Below the pieces are notes generated by a model. It was given only the letters and a program-made list of their open reading frames with translations. It did not search any database and was not told the origin of the DNA. This document shows positions 42,504 through 54,225 of a stretch of 64,000 nucleotides of DNA, piece by piece. Positions within the stretch are counted from its first letter, which is position 1. Each line of letters opens with the position of its first letter. The translations under genes and the position numbers were made by a program. This DNA comes from Anaeramoeba flamelloides (Eukaryota; Metamonada; Anaeramoebidae). The stretch covers positions 11,987,001 through 12,051,000 of the forward strand of contig JANTQA010000036.1 of assembly GCA_027625915.1 (NCBI GenBank), in the 5' to 3' direction.

Positions 42504-43023
42504 ATGTCTGAAGCTTATATTCTTTTTATAATAAACAAATCAGGTGGTGTAATATATACACAAGTAAACCTTCTTCGCTTTTTTGTTTCGGCACCACCAA
42601 CACTATTCGATCCAATAAACTTTTTTTTCTTTTTAATTTCCCAAAAAAATAACAAAAAAAAAAACAAAAAAGACTTTTTCAAAAGAAATTGAATCTTTAA
42701 ATGCAAACAAAGTAATGATTCTTGGATCAACATTCCATTCATTATACACAATTGCACAAACCGTTTCACCTGTACCTGAGTCAAGTGGTATTGAAGAATT
42801 AGAAGTTTCAAACTTTAAGGTTTCCTGTTATCAGTCAGTAACAGGCACAAAATTCTTTATCACAACAGATCTTAGTTTTAGAAACCCTGGGCAACTTTTA
42901 AAAAGAATTTATCTCGAATATGCTAAATCAGTGCTTGTCTCACCATTTTATCAACCAGAACAACCAATTAAAAATGTTGGTAACTTTACAAAAAAACTAA
43001 CTACCATAATACAGAATTGGTAA
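42504..43023 (+). CDS. TRAPPC4: TRAPP complex subunit 4 (TRAPPC4/Trs23)
   Basis: Two exons, 42504-42563 and 42673-43023, with a 109-nt intron (CAA|GTAAAC to AAAAG), phase 0; 136 residues. TRAPPC4 is a longin-like core subunit of the TRAPP complexes that activate Rab1 and tether ER-Golgi vesicles. Exon 1 gives MSEAYILFIINKSGGVIYTQ, matching the first strands of the family. Exon 2 gives FHSLYTIAQ, SPVPESSGIEELEVSNFKV and CYQSVTGTKFFITTD, the family signature. The length is close to plant TRAPPC4 (about 141 residues); it lacks the PDZ-like insertion of animal proteins, so it is the short form. The acceptor could be one of two nearby AG sites; the chosen one keeps frame and alignment. Confidence 0.92.
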
Positions 43024-43289
43024 TTTGTTTTTTTTTTTTTTTTTCACAAGAAATTAAAAAAGCTTTTTTTGATTTTCTTTTTTTTGTTTGTGAAGAAAAA
43101 ATTGAAGAATTTTGTTTTTTCTAATAAAACAACAGCTGAATTCTTTTCTAAGAATCAAAATAAAAAAAACAACACCTTCCTTTTATTTTTTTTTTTTTTT
43201 TTTAATTATTTATCCTCTTTTCTTTGCACTTCCAAAATATTTCTTCGTTCCTTGATGCAAAAAAAAGAAAAAAATTTCCACAAAACTCA

Positions 43290-43725
43290 GAATAAAAACA
43301 AAACAACACCAAGTTTGAAAATACTGATCACTTTTTCTGGGTATGTCACTTACTTTAAAAATTGTAATGGATTAATTGTTCAAAATAAATTAAACGAAAT
43401 AAATCTTTAGGAATTAATTTTAAAACAAAACATGATGGTATGAAATTGTTTTCATTAATTAATAATGGTGAAATCTATGATTTTACATCTCAGTTTTGAG
43501 ATGGAATTTAAGTTTAAGGACAACAAGATTTATTTCACTTTATTTAATAATAAAAACAGAATACTTTTTGTTGCACAATAAATGGAACAAAATTTTCTTT
43601 CCTAAATTACATTTATAAACCAGTAACTTTTAAAATTGTTATTTCTCTAAATCAACTTTAATTATTGATTTAACTAAAAGAATTGGATACCTTGGTGATT
43701 TATTTGAATTATTGCAAGTAATATT
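43290..43725 (+). pseudogene. Decayed coding fragment, unidentified
   Basis: Coding-like pieces with better codon use than the surroundings follow one another on the plus strand. From 43410 a frame reads GINFKTKHDGMKLFSLINNG and on to DFTSQ. A one-base shift then gives FEMEFKFKDNKIYFTLFNNK up to a TAA at 43579. A later piece, about 43652-43717, reads STLIIDLTKRIGYLGDLFEL and ends at a GTAATA. Just upstream, FENTDHFFW ends at GTATGT. The order suggests one former protein with exon structure, now broken by a frameshift and stops. I do not recognise the family. Unrecognised introns are the alternative. Confidence 0.42.
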
Positions 43726-43915
43726 TTTTATTTCAAAAGCTGAATGTAAATTTTGATCTTTTTATTTTATAATTACCAATAACAACAAGTTTTTGAATTC
43801 AATTTTGAGTAGAGAAGGCTGAATGTTTGAATTTTTACTTTTCATTTTTTTTAAAATATTTGCATCAAAAATTGTTATTCTCGATCGTTTTATTTTTTCT
43901 AATTCAATAGATCAC

Positions 43916-46900
43916 ATGTCCAGAAAAAGTAAACACTCTCTTTAAACAGGAAAAAAAAACAAAAACAAAAACAAAAACAATTCTTTTTAATTTCCAACCA
44001 ATATTAAGAACCCTAAACCCAACCCTCAAAAATTCTTTAATTACCAAATCTTGAAACAAAAACACTCGAACCATCACAAATTATTAGGAAACATTGACGA
44101 AATTAATAACTTGCAACAAAATACTCTTTTCAATAATGTGAACGAAAGCCATCAACAAAATACAAATAAAATTAGCGATCTCTTTTCAAAAAAAACCAAA
44201 CACAACAAAGAAAAAAACAAGAAATTTGGGACTCGGGTACAACAAAAGTACGAACTCGAGGATGACAAAGATGATACTAGTGGTGATGACGAAGAAAAAT
44301 TTGGTGTAAAAATTAATTTAGATTCAGAGTCCTCTGATCGGTATGTAGATGAGGATCTATTTTCTTGTGCATGGAGCACTTCTTCTGACTCAGACACCTC
44401 ATCAAGTTTTGATGAAGATCCATATTTATATGACGAATCTGATTCCCAAGAAATGCAACAGACTGATGAATTAGAGTTGGAGTGGGTACTGACTCGAAAA
44501 GATTCTTGCAGATTTGTTATCCTGCACCACCTTGAAAACCAATCACTTACAACGCAATGGGTTGCTGTACCAGAAAAGTAAAGAATCCTTTGGTTTATTA
44601 TTTTCCAATACTAAAATGAAAATTTTTATTTCAAATTCACGAAAAATGTTTAAGGATAATTAGTTGAAAAAACCACCGTTATATCTTCACAAAATCAATG
44701 AGGAATGATATTTCTCGAGATTTAATTTAAATTCCTTACTGGTATTTGAATTATAAATGGGACAAAATTTTCAATTCCTTTTCCATATTTTTCTTTATGA
44801 GATAGAATTCTCAAAGAGGTAGGTTTCAATTTGTGGTTTTGTGATCTCTATTTGAAAAAATTAAATAGAAAATGAAGTGAAAATTTTTCACATTTAGAAT
44901 TCAAATACCAGTATTGAACTTTGAGATAAAATTTTGATTGGTGAAAATTGATTTTAACAGTATTACTGAGATATTTAGAGCCTCTTCAGAAAACTTTATC
45001 ATTTGAGTAAGACGTTTTAATTCCAAATTCAACACCAGCCTTTCAGATCAAACGTTCACTTTCTTTATTTATTGAATTCAAAAATTAAAAAGATTGTCAA
45101 AATAGGATTTTTATTGATTGGAAACAAATCGAAAATGAGTTGGGTGTGTATTATATTTTCAACCTTTTAAAAGAATAAAGCTTGAAATGAAAATACAAAC
45201 AATAAACAAAATCAAATTTTATATTCATGGTTGATGCCAAAAGGATGGGAATTCAATTTACAAGAGTAGATATGAAAGTCTTCAAAATTCTCTCTTTAAC
45301 AGATTAAGTCTTTTACACGACTTAATCCTTAACATTAAATCCGAAACTAATTTTTTGAAGGCTTTCATATCTACTCTTGTAAACTGTGTTTCAGTCAAAA
45401 CGTAACCAGCATTTTTTTCGAATATCAAATATTTTTTATAAATGACCTTTGAAGATTAAATAAAAAATAAGTAGAATAATAAACCTCAAAGAATAGTTGA
45501 TACCCGCCTGAAATAAAACTAAAATCCTATGGATTTTCTTGAAAATAGACAAACTTAAATTCTTCTGTCACTATTAAGAAAAACAACAATGTTCATATTT
45601 GATCTTACTATTGAAGATCAAATAATATTCCAATAGAAATAAAAATGATTTCTCTACAACCATTTTCACTGTTTCAGTAACATTAAAATAACACATTTTT
45701 ACCAAAGGAATATCGATTTTGCAATAAAAAAAATTTTTTCAATTGAATTAGGTTTCAAAAAAAAAATAGAAAAAAAAGAAACAAAAATGTGAAAAAATGA
45801 TTTCAATTTTGGAAATTTCTAAAAATCAATTTTTTCTAATATCCATTCAAACACTTTGAACACATATAATTCACCCATTATAACTGCGCCCCCTTTGACT
45901 GAAAAATTGTTTACATGGAATTCCCATCTTTTTGCCATCAACTGTATAAATTTTCAATTACTGACAAAATTTATAAAACTTTTTAAGAAAAAAAAACAAT
46001 TATATTAACAAATTACAAATACACTTTTTTTGATCTGAAATCTCTTACATGGCTACTGTGGAATTTTACATGTAATAAAAAACATTATATGTTTCAGATA
46101 AAATTCCACAGCATTCATGGGAAGTCTGTAGGATATTGTTCTGATTAAAAGCTATTTTCAAAAAAGTGGGGAAAATTTATTAGAAAATATCTTTTATTAA
46201 ACTCAATTCTCATAAAACTATTTAAATATCCAAAATTGATATTATTCATTAATTGGTTCTTTAATAAATATCCAATTTGCTTGTTCGTATGTAATTGGCA
46301 TGGATAAAAGATAACAAAATTTCTGATCTAGATTTTATCTGATATTTTAAAAGTGTGAACATTGGTGGTTATTTTTTTCTTTTTGACAGAAAAAAACCGT
46401 TTTCCTACGAGACTTAATCTAGACAAAATTTCCAATTGTAGGAAAACTTATCACTTTATTTTCTTGTTTTAAAAAATTTTTTGTACCCTTTTCATATTGC
46501 CCGTTTTTATTGAAATTGGCCATTCCTTGTTTTCTCCAAAAAGAGTGAGGTTTTTTTTTACATTTTTTGGGAAATACTTTGATGAATACTTTTTGAAATA
46601 CAAACAATAGTTCATTGATTCAATTATTATTATCTTTTTACTTATTTGATATTATAAATTAAGGAATACATTCATTAACAAAGAGTAATTTGATATGAAA
46701 CGTAAAAAAAATGGATTAGTTTTTTTAGAAATACCTTAGGTATATTTGAATCATTATACTATTGAATTAAATGAAATTGACTGAATAAAATACCAAAAAA
46801 AAAAAAAAAAAAAACCACCTACGTAATACTTGTCTCATATAAAATACCCCCACTCGCCCAAGATATAATATATCAATTAAGCCTGTTAGTAACCTTCACC

Positions 46901-47253
46901 ACAAGAACATTTGAAACATTAGTCATTCATAAAAATAAACTGTAAAAAGAGTGATTTTATTTTCTTTTAATTCTGTAAAAATCTGAAAAAAAGTTAAAAT
47001 AAGTTATTTATTTTTACAATGAACAAGTAAAATTAATTGAAGATATTTCCATACTATATATATATATATATATATATATCATTATATATTAGATTAGATT
47101 AATTTCTTTGCATTTTCTATAATTATAAAACCATAAACTGAATTTTCCCATTCATAATAATAAACCCAACTGAAAATCAGACCATTTTTTATTTAAAAGA
47201 CTTTAAAATTTCAATCTACTTTTTTTCGTGCCATACCAATAATTCAACACAAT

Positions 47254-47337
<84 letters not shown>

Positions 47338-49278
47338 CCGCCATACAAACAAACACACACACACTTTACTTAAAAAAACGACCTTTTCAAACATTAAAGT
47401 TTCACAAATATAATTCTATACTTACATATAATATTTATCTCAATTAATTGTAATATCACAGGTAGTACACTTTTTTCGTTTTAAAATCACCAAAGACTTA
47501 TAAAATCACGTTTTTTCAATGTATATATATATATATATATATATTTCGTTTCATTCGTTGTTTTATTTTTTTATTTCTTGAAAAAGTTCTCAAATTCTTT
47601 TGAAATCATATTTTTCGTTTCTCAGATTTGAAAAAACACAAATGAAAAAACTTAAAAACAACGAAAAAAAAAAACACTTATATACAGGTAATATGTAATT
47701 GCTTAAAAGACTTGGAAACTAATCAAAATTCGCTATTCCCTTTAAGTGGGAGGTTTTTCATTTAAAAACCATGAAAATAGTTTTATTTTCTATTTTGAAA
47801 ACACAAAATCAATACAAAGTAGGTTTTCAGTTTAAAACTCTTGAAAATTGTAAACTCTTTAAACACTGAGAAAAAGAATTAATTTTTTTTTAAAATTTCT
47901 AGTTGGAGAAGAAAAGTGGTCAAAATTTAAATTTTTTACCAATTCCAAATTAGATCAGCTCACCTAAGTTTTTTGTTTTAATTACATACGTATACCAGAC
48001 AAACGAATTTTATGCGTCGCTAAAACGTGAAAAATACGTTTAACGAAATCAAAAAAATCGTCATACCTGTGATATATAATACAATATTCAATTCATATAG
48101 CTATATTCTTTTAATCTCTATATACTTATACCTATATCTATCTATACATTTTTTTATATTATTTTTTTTTTTCGTAATATTTTTGTTAATTATAGTGAAA
48201 ATCTTCAACATATAATTCTTGGCACAAATCTTGTTAAAAACAATCATCTGGTCTTTGCACAATTTAAATTTCATAAAGAAAAACGTGGATTAATTAAAAG
48301 TAAATAATTTTTTTTTATTATTTGAATTCAGACTATTTTTTGTTTATTTGATTTTATAAATTAAAAATTTTTTATTTTTAAATTGAAATATTTTTTTAAT
48401 ATCATTTGATCTATTAATTTAATTGTTAGATGGATTGAATTCCATGTATTATATTAAACTTTAATTTGGATTGAAATTAAAAAAAAAAAAAATTGAATGA
48501 TTTTGACACACATTCCCAAAATTGTTCAGGGTGTATATCTTGAAAATTTATAAAAATAATAATTAAAAATCCAAAATCAAAAAATTATTAATCTCTACAC
48601 TTTTCATTGGGTTATTTTGTCTCGATTATTATTTTTATTATATAAATAGAAAAACGAAAATGATTTATATTCCACATTTTATTTCGTATAAAAAACTTTG
48701 AGGTCACATATTTTTTTGTTTACTAAAAATTTCGACTTACATACTTTTTTTTTTTTTTATTTTATTATTATAAAAATAATAATTAAAACAACTGTAAGAG
48801 GCAGCTGTTTAGATTTTTTAATTTTTATTGGAAAGAATATACATTCAGTAACACTTTTAAGGCACAAACTTTCAACGAAATTTAAGGCAAAAAAAAAATT
48901 CCAAATTAAGGCACACTTTTTAGATTTGAGGAAAATAAACTGTAAAAAAATATTTCCAAAAATGTGCTTTAATTTGGAATATTTTTGCGACTTAAATTTC
49001 GTTCAACATTTGTGCCTTAAAAGTGATACTAACTGCAGTGAAAATAATGATGATATTCCTGCATTCTTCTTAATAACAATTGCCAACTAATTTTTTCTAT
49101 TTTTTTATTTTTTATTTCAGAAACGGACTTTACAACAACATAATAAACTCTTTTTCAGTCAAAGGGGCCCAGTTTTATTGAAGAAATAGAATACATTCTA
49201 TGAGTTTAATTCATTAATCTTCTCAAACTAAAATTTCAATTTTTAGATCAAAATCATTTTTTCTCTTTTTTTAAAATT

Positions 49279-49309
<31 letters not shown>

Positions 49310-50719
49310 TTTCTTTTTTATTTTTTTTAAAAAAATTAAATTTGAAAAAAAAAATGTTTCAAAACTCAAAATTAACATTAAGAAAAGTTAGGCTTTGTAT
49401 GTTCTTTTAAAATTCATACATTTACAAGTAAAAAATCTGATTACCAACAACTTTAATTTCCTAAAGAAATTGAGAATTTTGCACGAGACCTTCCAATGAA
49501 AGAGGCCCAAAAAATTTTTTAACATTTTTTTTTTTTTGAAATTAATGGTTTGTTCAGGCTTTTCTTTTATGATTATCGGATCTAATATGAAGTTTATTAT
49601 TTTCCGTATTTCTAAACAATCTAAGTTTGGTTGATTCTTACAAATAAAGTGTCTTTTTAATTTTTGGTTGGGCCCCTTTGAGTGAAATGGAGTTTACAAC
49701 AAATTTTAACGCAAAAAAAAAAAAACAGAAGAAGGATTTTATAAGGCATATCAAGCCATCAATTATTAAATTGGTGATGAAAAATTCAATTTACTTTCCC
49801 AGTAAATAAAAACTACTAATATTTTTTAATTCCTAAATGAAAATTTTTATTTCGAGTTCTCAAATTATTGAATTGCAACAAGTCGTTGAAAATCCCTCTA
49901 AACTTTCATAAAATCAATTAGAAATGAAAATTACATCTAATCTAGTTTTTCCTTTTGCAACTTTGATACAAAATTACAACTGCTTTTATTTGAATTTATC
50001 AGTATAATAAACAGATGCAACAAAAAATCTTAATTAACAAATATATTTTTATCGAAACAATACAAAATAAAATTTCAAAAATTCACATAATTCAATATTC
50101 AAATATGTTTTTTTTTTTTTGAATTAATTAATAAATCTTCAATTAATTATTGTCTTAATCTTATTAATAATAGAAACAAAAAAAATTGTAAAAATAAAAA
50201 CAACACCACATGAAAGCGAAGTTAATAGAGTGTCGATTAATCCAAAAAATAATGATATTCTTGCAACAAAGGCAGGGAATAATTCGGTTTATATTTTTAA
50301 CAAAGAAAATGACGAATACAAATATCAATACACCTGTTCTGGCCATAAAAACGAAGGGTATTATCTTTGCTCTTATTAACTAAAATATCTTTGCTCTGGT
50401 CTCATATTTATTATATACTAAAATTTATTAATTTTTCTTTTAATATCATTTTATAGATATGGAATTAGTTGGAACCCATATCATCCAGAATTATTATTAA
50501 GCGGAAGCTATGATTCATTAATTTGTATTTGGGATATCAACAAACCTAATTCAACGGAAATCGATCCACTAAAAACCTATAAAAACCACAGTAAAGATAT
50601 TGAAGTAATCACCTTTATTACCATTTTCTTTTTATACTCTTTCACTTTTTTTTTAAAAAAAAAATTTGACAATTTTAACGAGCTGATTTGTTTAAAAATA
50701 AACTAATTTCAATTTATTT

Positions 50720-50754
<35 letters not shown>

Positions 50755-51884
50755 TGATGTTTTCTGGAAAACATAATATGGAGTTTAGAATGTATAAAAA
50801 ATTAATTCTTATCTCGTTATAATATATATATATATATATATAATATTTTTCTATTCTAGACAAAATTACAGAATTTTATGTCTTATAATAAGCACTTACA
50901 ATTTTTTTTTTTAAGTGATAACATCAAAAAAAATTTTTTTTTCCTGAAAGGAGTATTTTGAATATAAAGGAAAAAATCAGGATTTTGAAAATCATTTTTT
51001 TTTAAGTATTTTTTCTAGCACGAAAAAACAGTAATCTATTTTACGAAGCAAATGGTTCAAAAATTCAGAGAATTAAAAAAGGGGGTTAAAAATGGGTAAC
51101 AATTCATCATTGCAATATTTATTCATGAAAGAATTTTTCAAACACAATAAAACAGAAGTTGAGAATTTTTTTTAAAAGAAAAGAAAAGAAAAGAAATTTT
51201 AGTTATTTTAGTTCGTAAATGAAAAATTAAAGAAAATTTTTTTTTTGGAAACTGAATAGAAGGGCATGAATGTATTTAGCAACTATAGGCCATACAATAA
51301 AAAAAATTCCAAAACAATTTGGTGTCAAAAATTTATCGAAAAAAATAAAATAACAAAAGTGTGGAAAAATAACAATTGTTAATGTATGGTTGAAGATCTA
51401 TTTACTTGGAATTTCAAGTGTTTAATATTCCATTCCAAGTAACTTTTGCTTTGCCATTGAGATCTTTCAATGACTTTTTTTCTTTATTTGCTTTTATTTT
51501 TTTTTTCGAAATAAACTCCATTTCAAATCAAAGATATCAAGCCAAAAATGAAAAATTCACTTTTTTTTTAAGAATCAGCCAAACGAAGATTGTTTAGAAA
51601 TAAAAGAAATACTAAACTTCGTATTAGAGTTGAAGTTCATAATTAAGAAATGCCCGAACAAACCTTAAATTTCAAAAAAAAAAAAAAATGTTAAAAAAAT
51701 TTTTTGGGTTCCTCTTTGGAAGGTCTCGTGCAAAATTCTCAATTTCTTTAGGAAATTAAAATTGTTGAAAATAATATTTTTTAATTTTAAATATTAACAT
51801 TTTCAAAGGAATTACCAATCCACAATTTTTCTTAATGTTAATTTGGAGTTTCAATGGATTTTTTTTTTTTCAAAGTTAATTTTA

Positions 51885-51916
<32 letters not shown>

Positions 51917-54225
51917 AAAAAAAAAAAAAAAAGCAAAAAACAAAAAACAAAAAAAAATAATTTACAAAATGAGAAAAAATGATTTTGATCTTAAAATTGA
52001 AATTTATTTTGAGAAGAATAATGAATTAAACCCATAGAATATGTTCTATTTCTTCAATAAAACTGGACCCCTTTGACTGAAAAAGAGTATATTTGAGAAA
52101 AAAATTGGAAAAGAACTTTCCAAAAAAGCAAAAATAAAAAAAGGGCAATACTCGCGATTTTTTGTTTTTATACCCTAAATAGGTGCTTTGATAAACAAAT
52201 TTCAAGAATTCCAAATCAAAAATTATGTGATAACCTGAGAAAAAAATCTTGTTGTTTGATGGAAAAAAATTCAAAACAAAGATTATGAAGAAAGAAAATC
52301 CAATTCCTAAAATTACTTTGAAATAGTATTACCCGTTGATTTTTTGGCTAACCAGAAATTGAAGATCCAGCTACCAACCTGAAAATTTTTTTCGAATTGC
52401 TGATCATCCATAAGGTTTGTAGTCAAAAATTTTATATTTGAAATTTTCAAATTTTAATTTTTTCTCTATTAGAAATTTTTTGTCTATTATAAAATTACAT
52501 GGTTTACAAAACACTGTTATATGATCATAAAATTCTGTAATCGAAAAAAAAGTATGAGAGAGAAAATATAATTCTGTTTATCATAAAATTTAGGGTAAAT
52601 TTGGAAAAGTTGTAATTTTTAAGTTTGACACAGTAAATTATTTACTATTTGTTTTTCTTTTGATGTTATTAATATAAAAAAATAGAAAATTTTGGTTTAT
52701 TTAATAATTATTTGTTGAATTAAACATCAATATTTAATTTTAAAATGGACTTAATCATTTAAAAAATGGGTGAAATCAATTGCTAAAATTATATATTAAA
52801 ATATACAACAAAATTTATTCTATATTTAATTTTAGAAAAGAAAGTCACAACTAATTACAAAAATTAATTTTTTTTTTCCAATGTACCTTTCGAAATTTCT
52901 CATTAAAATCCTATATTTAATATTTGACCATTTTTATTTTATTTATTTATTTTTTTATTGATTTTTCTTTTTCTTTTAGGATGTTCAATGGCACCCCTTT
53001 AATGGAAATTTATTTGGTAGCGTTGCTGATGACAAAACTTTAAAAATATTTGATATTAGAGAAGAAAACCCAACAATTGATATTAAAGCACATGATGAAG
53101 AAGTTAATTCCATCTCTTTCCACCCTGATAATCAGCATTTTCTTCTTACCGCATCATCTGATAAAGTATAATCATCTATCTTTGATCATTTGCTATTTTT
53201 AATATTAGAACGATTATTAATTATAAGTCATACCTCTATTTTATTAATAATTATTTATTTAACCTCTATTTTAAATTAAAGACTATTCGCTTATGGGATC
53301 TCAGAAAAATTGAAAAACCCATCCATACCTTTAAAAGCCACCAGGATAAAGTTTATAAAGTTTGCTGGAATCCACATTATTCAACCACTTTTGCAAGTTC
53401 TGGAGATGATAAACGTATTCATATTTGGGATATTAACAGAATAGGTGATGAAAAAAATCATAAAATAAATCACAATCACCCAACAGAATTAGTTGTAAGT
53501 TATTTATAATTTCTTCCCTTTTTCTTTTTCATTTTTCCTTTTTCCAAGTTTCCCTTCACTTTTTATTTCCGTTTTCCATTTTTTTATTTTCTTTTTTCTA
53601 TTTTTATTTTGTATTTTAACTTTTTTCTTTTTCTTTTTTTTTTTTTTTTTTTTATTTACGTTTTACTTTTCTTTTTCTTTTTTGCTTTCGTTTTCTTATT
53701 TTTTCCCTTTCCTCTTTCTTTTTTCTTTTTCTTTTCCTTTCCTTTTCCTTTTTTTTATTTCCGTTTTCCTATTTTTTCCCTTTCCTTTTTCTATTATATT
53801 TTTCTTTTTCATTTTTCTTTTCCTTTTTTTTTTATCTCCCCCCCCCCTTATTTTTTCCATTTTTGCTTTTCTTTTTTCTTTTTCTTTTCCATTTTCTTTC
53901 TTCCCATCTTTTATCCTTTAACAGTTTTATATTATTTTTTAAATACTTATAAATTCTTTTTTTCTATTCAAATATTTAACATCACATTTCCAATTTAAAT
54001 AAAATATACAAAACTTGCATATCTATCTATATCTATATATATTATAACAAATAGTTTACAAATTATGGGCATCGGTCAGTTATTAGAGATTTTTGTTGGA
54101 GCCCAACAATTCCTTGGACATTGTCAAGCATTGATGACAATTCATTAAACCAAATTTGGAGAGTTAAGAAAAAAAGTATTTTTAAAGAGAAAAACATATT
54201 AACTGAAACCGAAATAGAATATTAA
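43916..54225 (+). CDS. RBBP4: RBBP4/MSI1-like WD40 histone-binding protein
   Basis: Eight exons: 43916-43928, 44088-44577, 48196-48299, 50174-50357, 50457-50604, 52980-53165, 53282-53494, 54055-54225; 502 residues, TAA stop. All junctions are GT-AG and phase-compatible; exon 1 is the least certain. RBBP4/7, MSI1 and CAF-1 p48 chaperone H3-H4 in CAF-1, PRC2, NuRD and Sin3-HDAC complexes. Evidence: TTQWVAVPEN, then HIILGTNLVKNNHLVFAQF; KIVKIKTTPHESEVNRVSI; GISWNPYHPELLLSGSYD; DVQWHPFNGNLFGSVADDKT; EEVNSISFHPDNQHFLLTAS; KVCWNPHYSTTFASSGDDKR; DFCWSPTIPWTLSSIDDNSL, following the family order. Unusual: the N-terminus carries about 130 extra acidic, Ser/Asp-rich residues, the usual EWPSL motif is altered (LENQSL), and introns of 3.6, 1.9 and 2.4 kb are filled with MITEs. 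Confidence 0.9.
44600..44990 (+). repeat. Dispersed repeat M (intronic copy)
   Basis: In intron 2 of the RBBP4-like gene. Contains ATATCTTCACAAAATCAAT and TTGAACTTTGAGATAAAATT, shared with the copies at about 1.2, 10.1 and 49.9 kb. Diverged, class unknown. Confidence 0.5.
45230..45942. mobile_element. P-related MITE with a nested element in its left arm
   Basis: Outer inverted repeats: left 45230-45256 GTTGATGCCAAAAGGATGGG, right 45916-45942 its complement. Both arms continue inwards to TTTCAGTCAAA, the hallmark of family P. The left arm is split by a 119-bp element. Without that insert the element is about 594 bp. Lies in intron 2 of the RBBP4-like gene. Non-coding. Confidence 0.8.
45261..45379. 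mobile_element. 119-bp foldback nested at TA
   Basis: Inverted ends CAAGAGTAGATATGAAAG and CTTTCATATCTACTCTTG, about 33 bp each, flanked by TA at 45259-45260 and 45380-45381. Removing it with one TA restores an arm that pairs with the right arm of the host element. Tc1/mariner-like target. Too short to code. Confidence 0.85.
46151..46730. mobile_element. MITE family J, copy J2 (intronic)
   Basis: Co-linear with J1 (61130-61798): AGCTATTTTCAAAAAAGTGG at the left, TTTTCTCCAAAAAGAGTG, AAATACAAACAATAG and a right end TTTTAGAAATACCT followed by TA. Terminal repeat about 20 bp. In intron 2 of the RBBP4-like gene. Non-coding. Confidence 0.75.
47056..47080 (+). repeat. (AT)n microsatellite
   Basis: About 12 AT units in intron 2 of the RBBP4-like gene. 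Similar runs lie at 47521-47545, 50723-50752 and 50823-50842 in introns of the same gene. Confidence 0.85.
47256..47337 (+). repeat. (CAA)n microsatellite
   Basis: About 27 pure CAA units in intron 2 of the RBBP4-like gene. It is intronic; apparent poly-Gln, poly-Asn or poly-Cys frames across it are not genes. Confidence 0.92.
48846..49035. mobile_element. Foldback MITE family E, copy E4 (intronic)
   Basis: A 190-bp hairpin: left CAGTAACACTTTTAAGGCAC, right end the complement of CAGTTAGTATCACTTTTAAG. Shares AACTTTCAACGAAATTTAAG with E1. In intron 3 of the RBBP4-like gene. Confidence 0.82.
49146..49694 (+). mobile_element. MITE family P, copy P1 (intron 3)
   Basis: A 549-bp element flanked by TA (49144-49145 and 49695-49696). 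Inverted ends: left AACTCTTTTTCAGTCAAAGG, right the complement of AACTCCATTTCACTCAAAGG; both are followed by GGCCCA. A second copy lies inverted at 51514-52089. Non-coding. Tc1/mariner-like target. Confidence 0.85.
49830..50020 (+). repeat. Dispersed repeat M (intronic copy)
   Basis: In intron 3 of the RBBP4-like gene. Shares AAATGAAAATTTTTATTTC and CTTTCATAAAATCAATTAGA with the other M copies. Diverged. Confidence 0.45.
51514..52089 (-). mobile_element. MITE family P, copy P2 (intron 5, inverted)
   Basis: About 576 bp, inverse of P1: AACTCCATTTCAAATCAAAG at the left and CTTTGACTGAAAAAGAGT at the right, with TA on both sides (51512-51513, 52090-52091). Includes a long poly-A-rich segment at 51880-51950 matching the poly-T segment of P1. 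Lies in intron 5 of the RBBP4-like gene. Confidence 0.83.
53505..53935 (+). repeat. Polypyrimidine tract in intron 7
   Basis: About 430 nt made almost only of T and C in irregular T3-6C units on the plus strand, inside the 560-nt last intron of the RBBP4-like gene. Long Phe/Ser/Leu frames over it are artefacts of composition. It could affect branch point or acceptor choice or form triplex DNA; that is inference. Confidence 0.8.

Noticed and set aside
47203-47394. Minus-strand poly-Cys frame
   Set aside because: It is only the (CAA)n repeat read backwards, inside an intron.
53609-53998. Plus-strand Phe-rich open frames
   Set aside because: Composition artefact of the polypyrimidine tract between two confirmed RBBP4 exons.
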